DNA of 11,899 bases from contig JAEMPK010000115.1 of the NCBI GenBank assembly GCA_022759345.1, positions 1 through 11,899 of the forward strand, read 5' to 3'. The notes beneath the pieces were generated by a model. It saw only the letters and a program-made list of their open reading frames with translations, ran no database searches and was not told where the DNA came from. Positions 6,117-11,899 of the stretch are shown here, piece by piece; position 1 is the first letter of the stretch, and each line of letters starts with the position of its first letter. The translations under genes and the position numbers were made by a program. Source of the DNA: Pyrobaculum sp. Its GTDB lineage: Archaea; Thermoproteota; Thermoprotei; Thermoproteales; Thermoproteaceae.

Positions 6117-6542
6117 TTAACATTTTTCGAGGTACTCTAGATACCTCGTAAGCACCCCCGCCACGTCTAGTCTAGTGCGGAATTTCTTTCTGTATTCGCC
6201 TGCGACGACCCTGGCGGTGCCTCCGCTAATCACAATCTCGGCGGTGGAGGTCGGCGTCACATAGGGACGGTACCTCACCTCGTCGCCCACCACCTCGACA
6301 GGTCCTGTGTAGGTGTAGTACCTAGACTTAATCACAGCCCCCAGACGGTCCATGAGACGGCTCAAAAGCCGCGCCGCGTTTTTAAGCTCCTCGTCGTTTA
6401 TAAGGCACTCGACTCCGCGGCCCACGACGGCCATGTACGCCGTGTTGCCATAGAGGTGGACTGCTAAAATCTTGTCGTTGAGAGTTAAGGTGATTGCCCG
6501 GACGCCGGGGCTGGCGGTTACCGACAAAAGCGCCTTAGACAA
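6117..6542 (-). CDS. Conserved-looking protein of unknown function
   Basis: A 141-aa product beginning MSKALLSVTASP and ending YLEYLEKC. A beta-rich first part (residues 15-45) is followed by a helix (about 50-70), more strands and a C-terminal helix, suggesting a small alpha/beta domain. I see no catalytic motif or membrane segment and do not name a family. The frame stays open upstream to 6683, but that extension is Ser/Thr/Arg-rich and lies over the zinc-ribbon gene in another frame, so I reject it. The likely start is TTG 6542, which overlaps the zinc-ribbon stop by 8 nt; TTG 6527 is an alternative. The overlap suggests translational coupling. A TATA box upstream of the zinc-ribbon gene should serve both. 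Confidence 0.65.
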   Translation of the reverse strand: MSKALLSVTASPGVRAITLTLNDKILAVHLYGNTAYMAVVGRGVECLINDEELKNAARLLSRLMDRLGAVIKSRYYTYTGPVEVVGDEVRYRPYVTPTSTAEIVISGGTARVVAGEYRKKFRTRLDVAGVLTRYLEYLEKC

Positions 6543-6711
6543 GCTCAAGCGGCGTGACTCCGTCTGGGCACTTGTACTGGAGCTTCTTGGCGCATACGTC
6601 GCAGAATACGTACCCTTGCTTCTTGCAGATGTACCGGTCTTCATATATGTAGAGCCTCTTTCCGCATCGCGAACATCTCCCAATGGTCAAGGTCTTCGGC
6701 GGGTAAACCAT
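6535..6711 (-). CDS. 58-aa zinc-ribbon protein with six cysteines
   Basis: Translation of the minus strand from ATG 6711 gives 58 residues starting MVYPPKTLTIGRC. Cysteines are at 13, 16, 29, 37, 40 and 48, including two CxxC knuckles (CSRC at 13-16, CDVC at 37-40). The spacing is right for one zinc held by four cysteines, or for two metals using C29 and C48 too. 'GKRLYIYEDRYICKKQGYVFCDVC' reads as a short treble-clef or B-box-like finger. A TATA box (6734-6740) is centred 26 nt before the ATG, so the transcript would be leaderless. It overlaps the following 141-aa gene by 8 nt. It could bind nucleic acid or mediate protein contacts; no function is claimed. It is easily missed because it is short and hidden by a longer frame. 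Confidence 0.8.
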   Translation of the reverse strand: MVYPPKTLTIGRCSRCGKRLYIYEDRYICKKQGYVFCDVCAKKLQYKCPDGVTPLELV

Positions 6712-6718
6712 TGCGTCG

Positions 6719-6728
6719 AAAAATTAAA
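6719..6728 (+). promoter_or_regulatory. TATA box for the BtpA-family gene
   Basis: AAAAATTAAA lies 21-30 nt upstream of ATG 6749 (centre about -25). This is the standard archaeal TATA position for a leaderless mRNA and supports 6749, not 6740, as the start. Confidence 0.5.
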
Positions 6729-6733
6729 CTAGG

Positions 6734-6740
6734 TTAAAAA
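6734..6740 (-). promoter_or_regulatory. TATA box for the zinc-ribbon gene
   Basis: On the minus strand TTTTTAA is centred exactly 26 nt upstream of ATG 6711. It sits between the BtpA gene's TATA box and that gene's start codon, so the two divergent promoters overlap. Confidence 0.5.
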
Positions 6741-6748
6741 TGTTTCAC

Positions 6749-7471
6749 ATGTTAATCGGCGTCCTACACCTGCTACCCACCGACGACCCCCACCTCCTCG
6801 ACCACGCCGTGAGAAACGCCAGAAGGCTGGAGGAGGCGGGCGTCGACGCCATAATCGTGGAGAACTTCTACGACGCCCCCTTCAAGCCCAGGGCAGACTT
6901 CCGCACAGCGGTGGCGGTGGCCGTGGCGGCGAGAGACGTGGTGAAGACGGTGTCCGTACCCGTCGGAGTGAACCTGCTCAGAAACGCGTGTCGAGCCGCC
7001 GCCGTGATCTCTCAATACGTAGGCGGCAGGTTCATCCGTTGCAACGCCTACACAGACATAGTCCTTTCGGAGTCCGGCCTCCTGAAGCCGCAGGCGCCGT
7101 ACCTCCGCGGAGTAAAGGTGCTGGCAGATGTCCACGTCAAACACGGGCTCACCCTCTACCCGCCAACGCTGGCGGAGGCCGTGGAGACCGCAACCACGAG
7201 GGCCAACCCAGCCGCCATAGTCGTCACCGGTGGAAAAACAGGCGAGCCCCCCGACCCGGTGGAGGTCGCCACCGCAAGGGCCTACACGCACCTCCCCGTC
7301 CTAGTGGGCAGCGGCATCTGCTTCAACACGTTGACTCTGCTGAAGATCGCAGACGGCGCCATAGTGGGGACTTGCCTAAAGGAGGGGAGAGAGGTCGATT
7401 TAGAGAAGGCCAGAAGACTCGTGAGAGAGGCCAAGTCTGTGCTCAACCCTAAAAGGCCCCTCCTCCTCTAG
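6749..7471 (+). CDS. BtpA-family TIM-barrel protein
   Basis: The 240-aa product starts 'MLIGVLHLLP', the usual N-terminus of BtpA proteins (IGVxHLxPLPG). Further family landmarks follow: 'AIIVENFYDAPF' (35-46), 'PVGVNLLRNACRAA' (71-84), 'FIRCNAYTD' (95-103), 'ADVHVKHG' (126-133), 'IVVTGGKTGEPPD' (157-169), 'LVGSGICFNT' (185-194) and 'DGAIVGTCLKEG' (202-213). BtpA is a predicted TIM-barrel enzyme related to IMP-dehydrogenase-like barrels. In cyanobacteria it is needed for stable photosystem I, but it is common in non-phototrophic archaea, where its reaction is unknown. An in-frame ATG at 6740 would add three residues; the family N-terminus and the TATA spacing favour 6749. Its stop overlaps by 4 nt, tail to tail, the nucleotidyltransferase gene on the other strand. 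Confidence 0.88.
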   Translation: MLIGVLHLLPTDDPHLLDHAVRNARRLEEAGVDAIIVENFYDAPFKPRADFRTAVAVAVAARDVVKTVSVPVGVNLLRNACRAAAVISQYVGGRFIRCNAYTDIVLSESGLLKPQAPYLRGVKVLADVHVKHGLTLYPPTLAEAVETATTRANPAAIVVTGGKTGEPPDPVEVATARAYTHLPVLVGSGICFNTLTLLKIADGAIVGTCLKEGREVDLEKARRLVREAKSVLNPKRPLLL

Positions 7472-8547
7472 GGCAGTATCTCGCCGTCTTTTAAGTCTTG
7501 CTCAACCTCTCTATTGGGCCCAACGGCGGCCCCCCTCCCAACGTAGATTTCGTCTTTTACATAGACGCCGTCGGCCACCACCGCCTCCACCAACCGGGTC
7601 CATCTGCCCAAGAAGACGCCTTCGCCCACTATGGAGCGGCTGAGGTACGCCCCGGCCTCTATCACGACGCCATCCATCACTACGCTTTCCCTAATACGCA
7701 CGTGGGGCCCCACCTTGCTCCTACTCCCAATGACCACATAAGGCCCAATCACGCTCCCAGACGCCACAGAGACCTCCTCGCCTATGTACACAGGCGGGAT
7801 AATCTTCACCCCCGGCAACTCCGGTCTACACGTGTTGCACCTCTCAAGCGCGGCGAAGTTGGCCCTGAGGTAGTCGACATGCGTCCCGATGTCGAACCAC
7901 AGCCCTCTGTGCACGTAGCCGTAGACGTCGAACTTCTCCATAAGCCTAGGGATGATGTGTTTAGCTATCTTCACCTCGCCGGAGTTCAACTCGGGAAACT
8001 CCGCCACAGCCTCAGGCTCGAAGATGTAAAACCCTGCGTTGGCCAAGTTGCTACCCACAGGCTCCTTCGGCTTCTCCACAAACCTCTTAATCCTCCCCGC
8101 CTCGTCTATTAGAGCTATGCCGAACCTCCCCACCTCCTCCGGCGGCACCTCTATAAGCGCCATGGAGACCGCGGCGCCGCTCCTCTTGTGGAACTCCCAA
8201 AACGCCTTCACCGAGAGGTCTGTGAAGACGTCGCCGTTGGCCACAACGATAGGCCCCCTCAGCCCGAGGCTCCTCACCACGTTTATGACGGCGCCCCCAT
8301 CCCCCAGCGGCCTGTCCTCCTCCACAAGCCTAACCCTGCCGCCCCACCTCGCGTTTATATAGCTCCTAATCACAGAGGAGAGGTATCTAGCAGACACCAC
8401 CGGCTCAGCCACCTCAGCCACCCGCTCAACGACCCAGTCTAAAACCGGCCGCCCCAACACGGGGAAAAGCGGCTTAGGCTTGGTATAGCTAAGCGGCCTA
8501 AGCCTCGTGGCAAACCCGCCGGCGAGGATAATTCCACACTCCGCCAT
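7468..8547 (-). CDS. Sugar-1-phosphate nucleotidyltransferase (NDP-sugar pyrophosphorylase)
   Basis: Enzyme that joins a sugar-1-phosphate to an NTP, giving NDP-sugar and pyrophosphate. The 359-aa protein has the nucleotide-binding signature 'LAGGFATRLRPLSYTKPKPL' (8-27), 'LGDGGAV' (81-87), 'NGDVFTD' (104-110) with the metal-binding Asp106, 'FVEKPKEP' (156-163) and 'WFDIGTHVDYLRAN' (217-230). From about 252 to 340, repeated hexapeptides such as 'VASGSVIGPYVVIGSRSKVG' form a left-handed beta-helix tail, as in mannose-1-phosphate guanylyltransferase and archaeal bifunctional relatives. GDP-mannose or UDP/dTDP-glucose are the likely products; sequence alone does not separate these. It would feed glycan or cell-surface glycosylation. 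ATG 8547 is followed at once by the signature, with a TATA box 24 nt upstream. It converges on the BtpA gene. Confidence 0.9.
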   Translation of the reverse strand: MAECGIILAGGFATRLRPLSYTKPKPLFPVLGRPVLDWVVERVAEVAEPVVSARYLSSVIRSYINARWGGRVRLVEEDRPLGDGGAVINVVRSLGLRGPIVVANGDVFTDLSVKAFWEFHKRSGAAVSMALIEVPPEEVGRFGIALIDEAGRIKRFVEKPKEPVGSNLANAGFYIFEPEAVAEFPELNSGEVKIAKHIIPRLMEKFDVYGYVHRGLWFDIGTHVDYLRANFAALERCNTCRPELPGVKIIPPVYIGEEVSVASGSVIGPYVVIGSRSKVGPHVRIRESVVMDGVVIEAGAYLSRSIVGEGVFLGRWTRLVEAVVADGVYVKDEIYVGRGAAVGPNREVEQDLKDGEILP

Positions 8548-8567
8548 ATCTAAAACTCAAAAACTCG

Positions 8568-8574
8568 TATAAAA
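8568..8574 (-). promoter_or_regulatory. TATA box for the nucleotidyltransferase gene
   Basis: On the minus strand TTTTATA is centred about 24 nt upstream of ATG 8547. There is no room for a Shine-Dalgarno leader, so the mRNA should be leaderless. Confidence 0.5.
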
Positions 8575-8707
8575 CCGTTGCGAACCCCTCCGGGACAAGA
8601 CCCCGTTCTGCTTTCCTCGGCGACAACTGCTACGCCTGTATTAGCGGCGGGAAACGCCAACTTCTACCGAAAAACGTAAGCGCCAACGCGGTCGATGGAG
8701 CGCCGCC

Positions 8708-9409
8708 TCATGGCGATTCTATGTACTTAAGGAGCTCGTAGGCGGTTACCTCCGCCTCTGCCGTATCCACCTCTCTCCGCTGAAGCACGTTGCCTGCCTC
8801 GCCCACTATGAAGAAGACCTTTCTGCTACGGGGCGAGGAGGCGTTTAGGTAGAACTTCGCCACTACGTACCGGTTGCCTCTAACTGCGGTGACCTCAACC
8901 GGCATGAGACCGAGGCGGCAGGCACAATTCAACGTGAGGGCCCCCGCCCTCTGCAACACCCCCGCCACGGCCCACACCCTCTTTGCCAGCTCTACATCAG
9001 AGGGAACAGCATTTATGTGAAGAAGCGCGCCGGCCCTCGAAGCCCCCACAGCCACAGATGGGTTTTTGTCAGATAAGAAAATAGGCTTGTTCCACACCTG
9101 CTCCCAACCGCCGAATTCTCTACCTTTTACGCTCCTGGTGGGCACCGCCTTCCTCAGAAGCGGCCTAAGTCCCCCTAGATCCAACACATATGCAGGGTGC
9201 CCCAACGCCACCGCCTTCACGATTGTAGTTCCAAACGAGGTAAGCGCTACGTGTCCAGAGAGAAACTCCCCATCCACTCTGGGCTCCGCCGACTCTATGT
9301 CAACCCCCACGGGCTCCTCTACCCTCTTGCCGCTATCCACCTCTATATACACCACCTTCTGCGAGACGACTCCCACCACCACGGTGCAGGGCGTGGTGAA
9401 GCTGGCCAC
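8708..9409 (-). CDS. Protein of unknown function, 233 aa
   Basis: No family recognised. The product is rich in Val, Ala and beta-strand-like segments (about 8-25, 52-78, 117-135, 170-190 and 196-210) and ends in an acidic helix. It has 'NCACRLG' (161-167) with two cysteines, and no Walker motif, membrane helix or signal peptide. The repeated V/Y/I strands with a 'VSQKVVYIEVDSG' hairpin near the start hint at a beta-sandwich or double-domain fold, without certainty. GTG 9409 is the furthest upstream start; GTGs at codons 10-12 are alternatives. An AT-rich stretch (9423-9440) upstream may hold the TATA box, though its best core (9423-9431) is somewhat close to GTG 9409. It is divergent from the 70-aa ORF. 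Composition matches neighbouring genes, so I take it as a real, lineage-restricted gene. Confidence 0.7.
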   Translation of the reverse strand: MASFTTPCTVVVGVVSQKVVYIEVDSGKRVEEPVGVDIESAEPRVDGEFLSGHVALTSFGTTIVKAVALGHPAYVLDLGGLRPLLRKAVPTRSVKGREFGGWEQVWNKPIFLSDKNPSVAVGASRAGALLHINAVPSDVELAKRVWAVAGVLQRAGALTLNCACRLGLMPVEVTAVRGNRYVVAKFYLNASSPRSRKVFFIVGEAGNVLQRREVDTAEAEVTAYELLKYIESP

Positions 9410-9499
9410 GGATAAAACTAGGTTATATTTAGATATCTATCGGCTGAGAGATGAGACATATTAGACGTTGGATAGATAAACAACGACGTTGCCTACTCC

Positions 9500-9712
9500 G
9501 TGGATCTACGCGTAGTGGCTAAGTTAATCACAGCCAAGTTAGGCGAAGAGCCTGCGGACTTGGACAAACTCCTCGAGTCTATCGGAGTAGAGCTGACTTG
9601 GCTAGACAAAATTAAACTTGTGCAGCATCTCGAGGGCGTGGAGGCGGTGTATCACGCGGTGTCGGGAAAGATACTGTTGAGGCGAGTCAACACGGCAGGG
9701 GTCAGCACGTAA
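9500..9712 (+). CDS. Small helical protein, 70 aa
   Basis: Starts at GTG with 'MDLRVVAKLITAKLGEEP'. Residues 3-50 look like three short amphipathic helices (3-15, 18-28, 33-46), followed by a beta-hairpin-like 'AVYHAVSGKILLRRV' (49-63). This could be a small DNA-binding or protein-interaction module; I recognise no family. A weak TATA-like GATAGATAAA (9471-9480) is centred about 24 nt before the GTG, supporting a leaderless start. Its last 11 nt overlap, tail to tail, the gene on the other strand. Short length limits certainty, but the regular hydrophobic pattern argues for coding. Confidence 0.55.
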   Translation: MDLRVVAKLITAKLGEEPADLDKLLESIGVELTWLDKIKLVQHLEGVEAVYHAVSGKILLRRVNTAGVST

Positions 9713-10418
9713 GCGCGGGCACATATCGCCGCGGTTTGACGCACGCCACCCCGCCCCGCATCGCCGCCACGTACTCCCCCGGCGTCCACAGCAGAAAAAC
9801 CGCGCCGGTCAAGAATCCGAGCAACCCGGCAGGGAAACCGGCCGTAGCTCCCACCGCCAAAGCCGCCGCCACTAGACCCCACTTCTTCGCCCGTCCACGC
9901 CACAAGGCGCCTCGCGCCGCCTTTCGTGTAGGCGGAGGCTCAGAGATGAACCGCTCCACCAGCCGCCTAGACTCCACATAGGCGAAACACAAAGCCTCGG
10001 CGGCCCTATTGGAACGCCGTGCCGTAACGCCGATGCAGAGGTCAGGAAGTGCATCTACGAGTCTCTCCATTTCTCGCTCCACTTCGTCGTGTACGTTAAA
10101 TAGGAGCCACCTCCTGGTCTTCACAGCCCCGTCGTGGATGTAATGCAGCGCCCGGCCAAGGGCTCTCCCCGCCGCGTGGAGATCCCCCCTCGCCCGGTAG
10201 AAACATGCGAGGTTGAAGTAGTACTCCACGAGACCCCGCGGAACCCCCGCGTGGTGACGCATGCGGACGGCGCGGCAACGCCCACCTCTGCACCTCACCT
10301 CCAGGTCGGGCACCGCGTCCGGCTCCACGACGCCCACCAGAAGCCCCCTCGCGGCGTCCCTAGGCAGGCCGGCTGAGACCAGCGACGCCAAGGCTCTGTG
10401 GACGCGCCAGCTCGGCAC
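9702..10418 (-). CDS. Zinc-dependent phospholipase C/S1-P1 nuclease-like protein with C-terminal membrane anchor
   Basis: The spacing of metal-ligand residues resembles the trinuclear-zinc phospholipase C/S1-P1 nuclease fold. Near the N-terminus are Trp4 and His7, then Asp34/Asp38 ('EPDAVPD'), His55-His56 ('MRHHAG'), H92-xxx-D96 ('HYIHD') and H110-xxx-E114 ('HDEVE'). In the Bacillus enzyme the late ligands are HxxxD and HxxxE pairs in the same order. A further His expected about ten residues after the first pair is absent, so one zinc site may be altered. Residues 180-211 are hydrophobic (one or two membrane helices). No signal peptide is seen; Trp4 is near the start, and in secreted relatives the N-terminal Trp is exposed only after processing. 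The product could act on lipids or nucleic acids at the membrane. GTG 10418 has an AT-rich box about 26 nt upstream. Confidence 0.65.
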   Translation of the reverse strand: MPSWRVHRALASLVSAGLPRDAARGLLVGVVEPDAVPDLEVRCRGGRCRAVRMRHHAGVPRGLVEYYFNLACFYRARGDLHAAGRALGRALHYIHDGAVKTRRWLLFNVHDEVEREMERLVDALPDLCIGVTARRSNRAAEALCFAYVESRRLVERFISEPPPTRKAARGALWRGRAKKWGLVAAALAVGATAGFPAGLLGFLTGAVFLLWTPGEYVAAMRGGVACVKPRRYVPALTC

Positions 10419-10438
10419 GGTCTATCTTTGCCGCAACA

Positions 10439-10453
10439 TTAATAATTTATATG
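10439..10453. promoter_or_regulatory. Shared AT-rich box between divergent genes
   Basis: A continuous AT stretch of the form TTAATAATTTATATG lies almost exactly midway between GTG 10418 (minus) and GTG 10468 (plus). Its centre (about 10443-10446) is 25-28 nt from the minus start and 22-25 nt from the plus start. One TATA region appears to serve both directions, with both mRNAs leaderless. Confidence 0.5.
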
Positions 10454-10467
10454 GTCTAGTATTAGCT

Positions 10468-10932
10468 GTGGACTTCCGTGTGGTTTACGCCCCTTGGCGT
10501 TATAGATACATCAAAAACATCGACCGCGAGGAGGGGTGCTTCCTCTGTAGAGCCGCCGCCGAGGCTGGGCGAGACGACGAGAACCTCATCCCCCTCAGAG
10601 GCAGGCATGTGTTTGCCATATTGAACAAGTACCCATACACCTGGGGCCACGTCATGGTGGCGCCCTACCGCCACATCTCGCAGTTTGAGGAGCTTACCGA
10701 GGAGGAGTGGGTGGAGATGGTGAAGATGGCTAAGCAACTCATGGAGGCGGTGGGGAAGGTCGCGGGGGCGCGGGACTTCATCGTTGGGCTAAACATAGGA
10801 CGCGCCGCGGGGGCCGGGCTCGAGGGCCATCTGCACCTACACATCATTCCGAAAGACACCGAGGTGAAAAACTCCGACGACCTGCAGGAGGCCCTGGTGA
10901 AGCTGACGAGGGAGCTGAGGCGGGCCCTATGA
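10468..10932 (+). CDS. HIT-family nucleotide hydrolase/transferase
   Basis: The 154-aa product carries the histidine triad 'GHLHLHIIPK' (120-129; H121, H123, H125), the active site of HIT proteins, which hydrolyse or transfer nucleoside-monophosphate groups (diadenosine polyphosphates, AMP-lysine, ADP-sulfate and similar). 'GCFLC' (23-27) gives a CxxC pair that, with His69 in 'APYRHI' and a further His, fits the structural zinc site of archaeal and bacterial HIT proteins. The opening 'YAPWRYRYIKN' (7-17) is typical of archaeal members. The frame is open back to 10261, but that extension overlaps the divergent gene and has no family likeness, so GTG 10468 is chosen (GTG 10480 is possible). Its TGA overlaps the ATG of the next gene (ATGA), so the two are an operon. 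Confidence 0.9.
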   Translation: MDFRVVYAPWRYRYIKNIDREEGCFLCRAAAEAGRDDENLIPLRGRHVFAILNKYPYTWGHVMVAPYRHISQFEELTEEEWVEMVKMAKQLMEAVGKVAGARDFIVGLNIGRAAGAGLEGHLHLHIIPKDTEVKNSDDLQEALVKLTRELRRAL

Positions 10933-11899
10933 TAGGCAGCATCTGCCTAGACCACTTCAGGGGCGTGGAGAACAGATGCGTGAAGCTGAGCCGCGCCACG
11001 CTCCTATTCGGCCCGCCCAACTCGGGCAAGACCACCCTCATGGAGGGGGCCGCGCTGTTGATGCAGAGCCGCGGGGAGCAGTGGCTAGCCCTGGAGGGCC
11101 CCCTCCTCATTATACACGAGCCGGAGGACGTACACTTTGGCGGAGACCTGGAGAGGCCCTTCGGCATAGAGCTTGCCGTGGAGCTAGAGGGATCAACAGT
11201 GACTTACGGCTACAGATACGCCACGGCGACTAACTACGTGGAGCAGTGGGTGGCCAGAAACGGCGAACTGCTGGCGAAGATGGCGAAGAGGGGGGACAGG
11301 GGCGTCCTCCTCCACCCCGTGGAGGCCGAGCTCTGCGTCGCGCCGTATGCTGTCATGAACGAAGACGTGTTGATCACATGCGGCGCGGTGGAGGACGAAA
11401 GGCTCCGCGCCGCCGAGAGGGCCCTGCTGGACCTCAGGGTGGGGCTTAAGGACAAGTTCTACTTCATAAGCGGGAGGAGGCTGGCGGCGTGGAAATACAC
11501 CTACGAAACCCACGTGGACTTGATGCCAGCCACCAGCGTGGGGCCCGAGGGCCAGTTCACCACGCACCACCTCTCCCGGATCTTGACCCAAGCCGCCTAC
11601 GAGAGGGTGAGGGAGATGCTCTACGCCTACCTCCCCCTCATGGGCGTTGAAGACGTGAGGGTGGGCCTCGTCAAGTCCGGCCGCATCGCCATGTACATAA
11701 AAAGCAACGGACTGTGGACAAACGCCTACAACGCCGGCAACTACACCAAGGCGGTCCTCCCCGTCTTTCTCCAGCTACTGCTGGCGAACCCCGGCTCCGC
11801 GGTTTTCGTAGACGACGCGGACCTGGCCGTGCCGGCCACCCACGCCGAGAGGTTACTTGGGGCCTTCCTCGAGATAGCCCGCGCCAGAGACCTCCAGCT
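10929..11899 (+). CDS. SMC/OLD-like AAA ATPase (3' end beyond the window)
   Basis: An open frame from ATG 10929 runs past the right edge (323 codons visible, no stop). The N-terminus 'LDHFRGVENRCVKLSRATLL' leads into Walker A 'GPPNSGKTTL' (28-37), the arrangement of RecF/SMC/OLD-type ATPases ('xxFRGxxxxxxxxxxxxxxGxxGSGKT'). Near the visible end, 'YNAGNYTKAVLPVFLQLLL' (267-285) occupies the position of the ABC signature helix. 'GSAVFVDDADLAVPATH' (289-305) is the Walker B region, where family members usually have 'IDEPE.HLHP'; here Glu is replaced by Asp and the Pro-Glu by Ala-Asp. The insert between the two is too short for a long coiled coil. The start overlaps the HIT stop by ATGA. The role is unknown: DNA repair, defence or RNA handling are all seen in this superfamily. 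Confidence 0.75.
   Translation, partial: MIGSICLDHFRGVENRCVKLSRATLLFGPPNSGKTTLMEGAALLMQSRGEQWLALEGPLLIIHEPEDVHFGGDLERPFGIELAVELEGSTVTYGYRYATATNYVEQWVARNGELLAKMAKRGDRGVLLHPVEAELCVAPYAVMNEDVLITCGAVEDERLRAAERALLDLRVGLKDKFYFISGRRLAAWKYTYETHVDLMPATSVGPEGQFTTHHLSRILTQAAYERVREMLYAYLPLMGVEDVRVGLVKSGRIAMYIKSNGLWTNAYNAGNYTKAVLPVFLQLLLANPGSAVFVDDADLAVPATHAERLLGAFLEIARARDLQ

Noticed and set aside
6543..6683. N-terminal extension of the 141-aa minus-strand gene to an ATG at 6683
   Set aside because: It is Ser/Thr/Arg-rich with no structure and overlaps, in another frame, a convincing zinc-ribbon gene with its own promoter.
7498..8442. Long plus-strand frames opposite the nucleotidyltransferase
   Set aside because: They are His/Pro/Arg-rich antisense shadows of a gene with complete family motifs.
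8580..8707. tRNA or other known RNA in the gap upstream of the nucleotidyltransferase
   Set aside because: A GGGTTCG string on the minus strand recalls a T-loop, but no acceptor, D or anticodon stems could be folded around it.
9066..9464. 132-codon plus-strand frame opposite the 233-aa gene
   Set aside because: It is Ser/Thr/Pro-rich, extends through the AT-rich promoter region of the minus-strand gene, and shows no domain pattern.
10261..10467. 69-codon N-terminal extension of the HIT protein
   Set aside because: It lies antisense to the phospholipase-like gene, crosses the AT-rich promoter, and HIT proteins begin near the APWRY segment.
11193..11591. 132-codon minus-strand frame under the terminal ATPase
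   Set aside because: The plus-strand frame has Walker motifs and an operon overlap with the HIT gene; this one is a shadow.

Overview
The window looks like chromosomal DNA of a hyperthermophilic crenarchaeon of the Thermoproteaceae, most likely Pyrobaculum or a close relative. The clues are densely packed genes, many GTG starts, AT-rich TATA boxes about 22-28 nt upstream of start codons with almost no leader (leaderless transcripts are well known in Pyrobaculum), few Shine-Dalgarno sequences, and archaeal families (BtpA, a HerA-like ATPase, an XPD-like helicase, archaeal HIT and M48 proteins). The genus is inferred from overall character, not from an alignment.

Left part (1-4345, all + strand): a possible 3' end of an upstream gene, a ten-helix EamA/DMT-type permease, a SurE-type nucleotidase, a small helical protein, a very compact XPD/DinG-like helicase (402 aa) with four candidate Fe-S cysteines, a compact HerA/FtsK-like ATPase (293 aa), and a very AT-rich 62-aa ORF overlapping it. 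The small protein, helicase and ATPase are 14-21 nt apart and may be one transcript. The adjacent helicase and ATPase suggest a DNA-processing role.

Middle part (4365-6116): a probable winged-helix regulator, an M48 (HtpX-like) membrane metalloprotease whose TATA box lies in a perfect 14-bp palindrome, and a coiled-coil protein overlapping the protease by 17 nt. A convergent 87-bp gap follows, holding a 9-bp inverted repeat around a 49-nt loop.

6117-8547: two minus-strand genes. One is a 58-aa six-cysteine zinc-ribbon protein, readable on the minus strand only in another frame of the long ORF there. The other is a 141-aa protein starting at a TTG that overlaps the zinc-ribbon stop. They are divergent from a BtpA-family TIM-barrel gene, with overlapping promoters. 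BtpA overlaps by 4 nt, tail to tail, a sugar-1-phosphate nucleotidyltransferase with a left-handed beta-helix tail.

8548-11899: a 160-bp gap with no clear gene, an unrecognised 233-aa protein (-), a small 70-aa ORF (+), a membrane-anchored protein with metal-ligand spacing like zinc-dependent phospholipase C/S1-P1 nuclease (-), and then a HIT-family protein (+). The last two diverge from one shared AT-rich promoter. The HIT gene overlaps (ATGA) an SMC/OLD-like ATPase that runs off the right edge. No rRNA, tRNA, CRISPR array or recognisable insertion sequence was seen.
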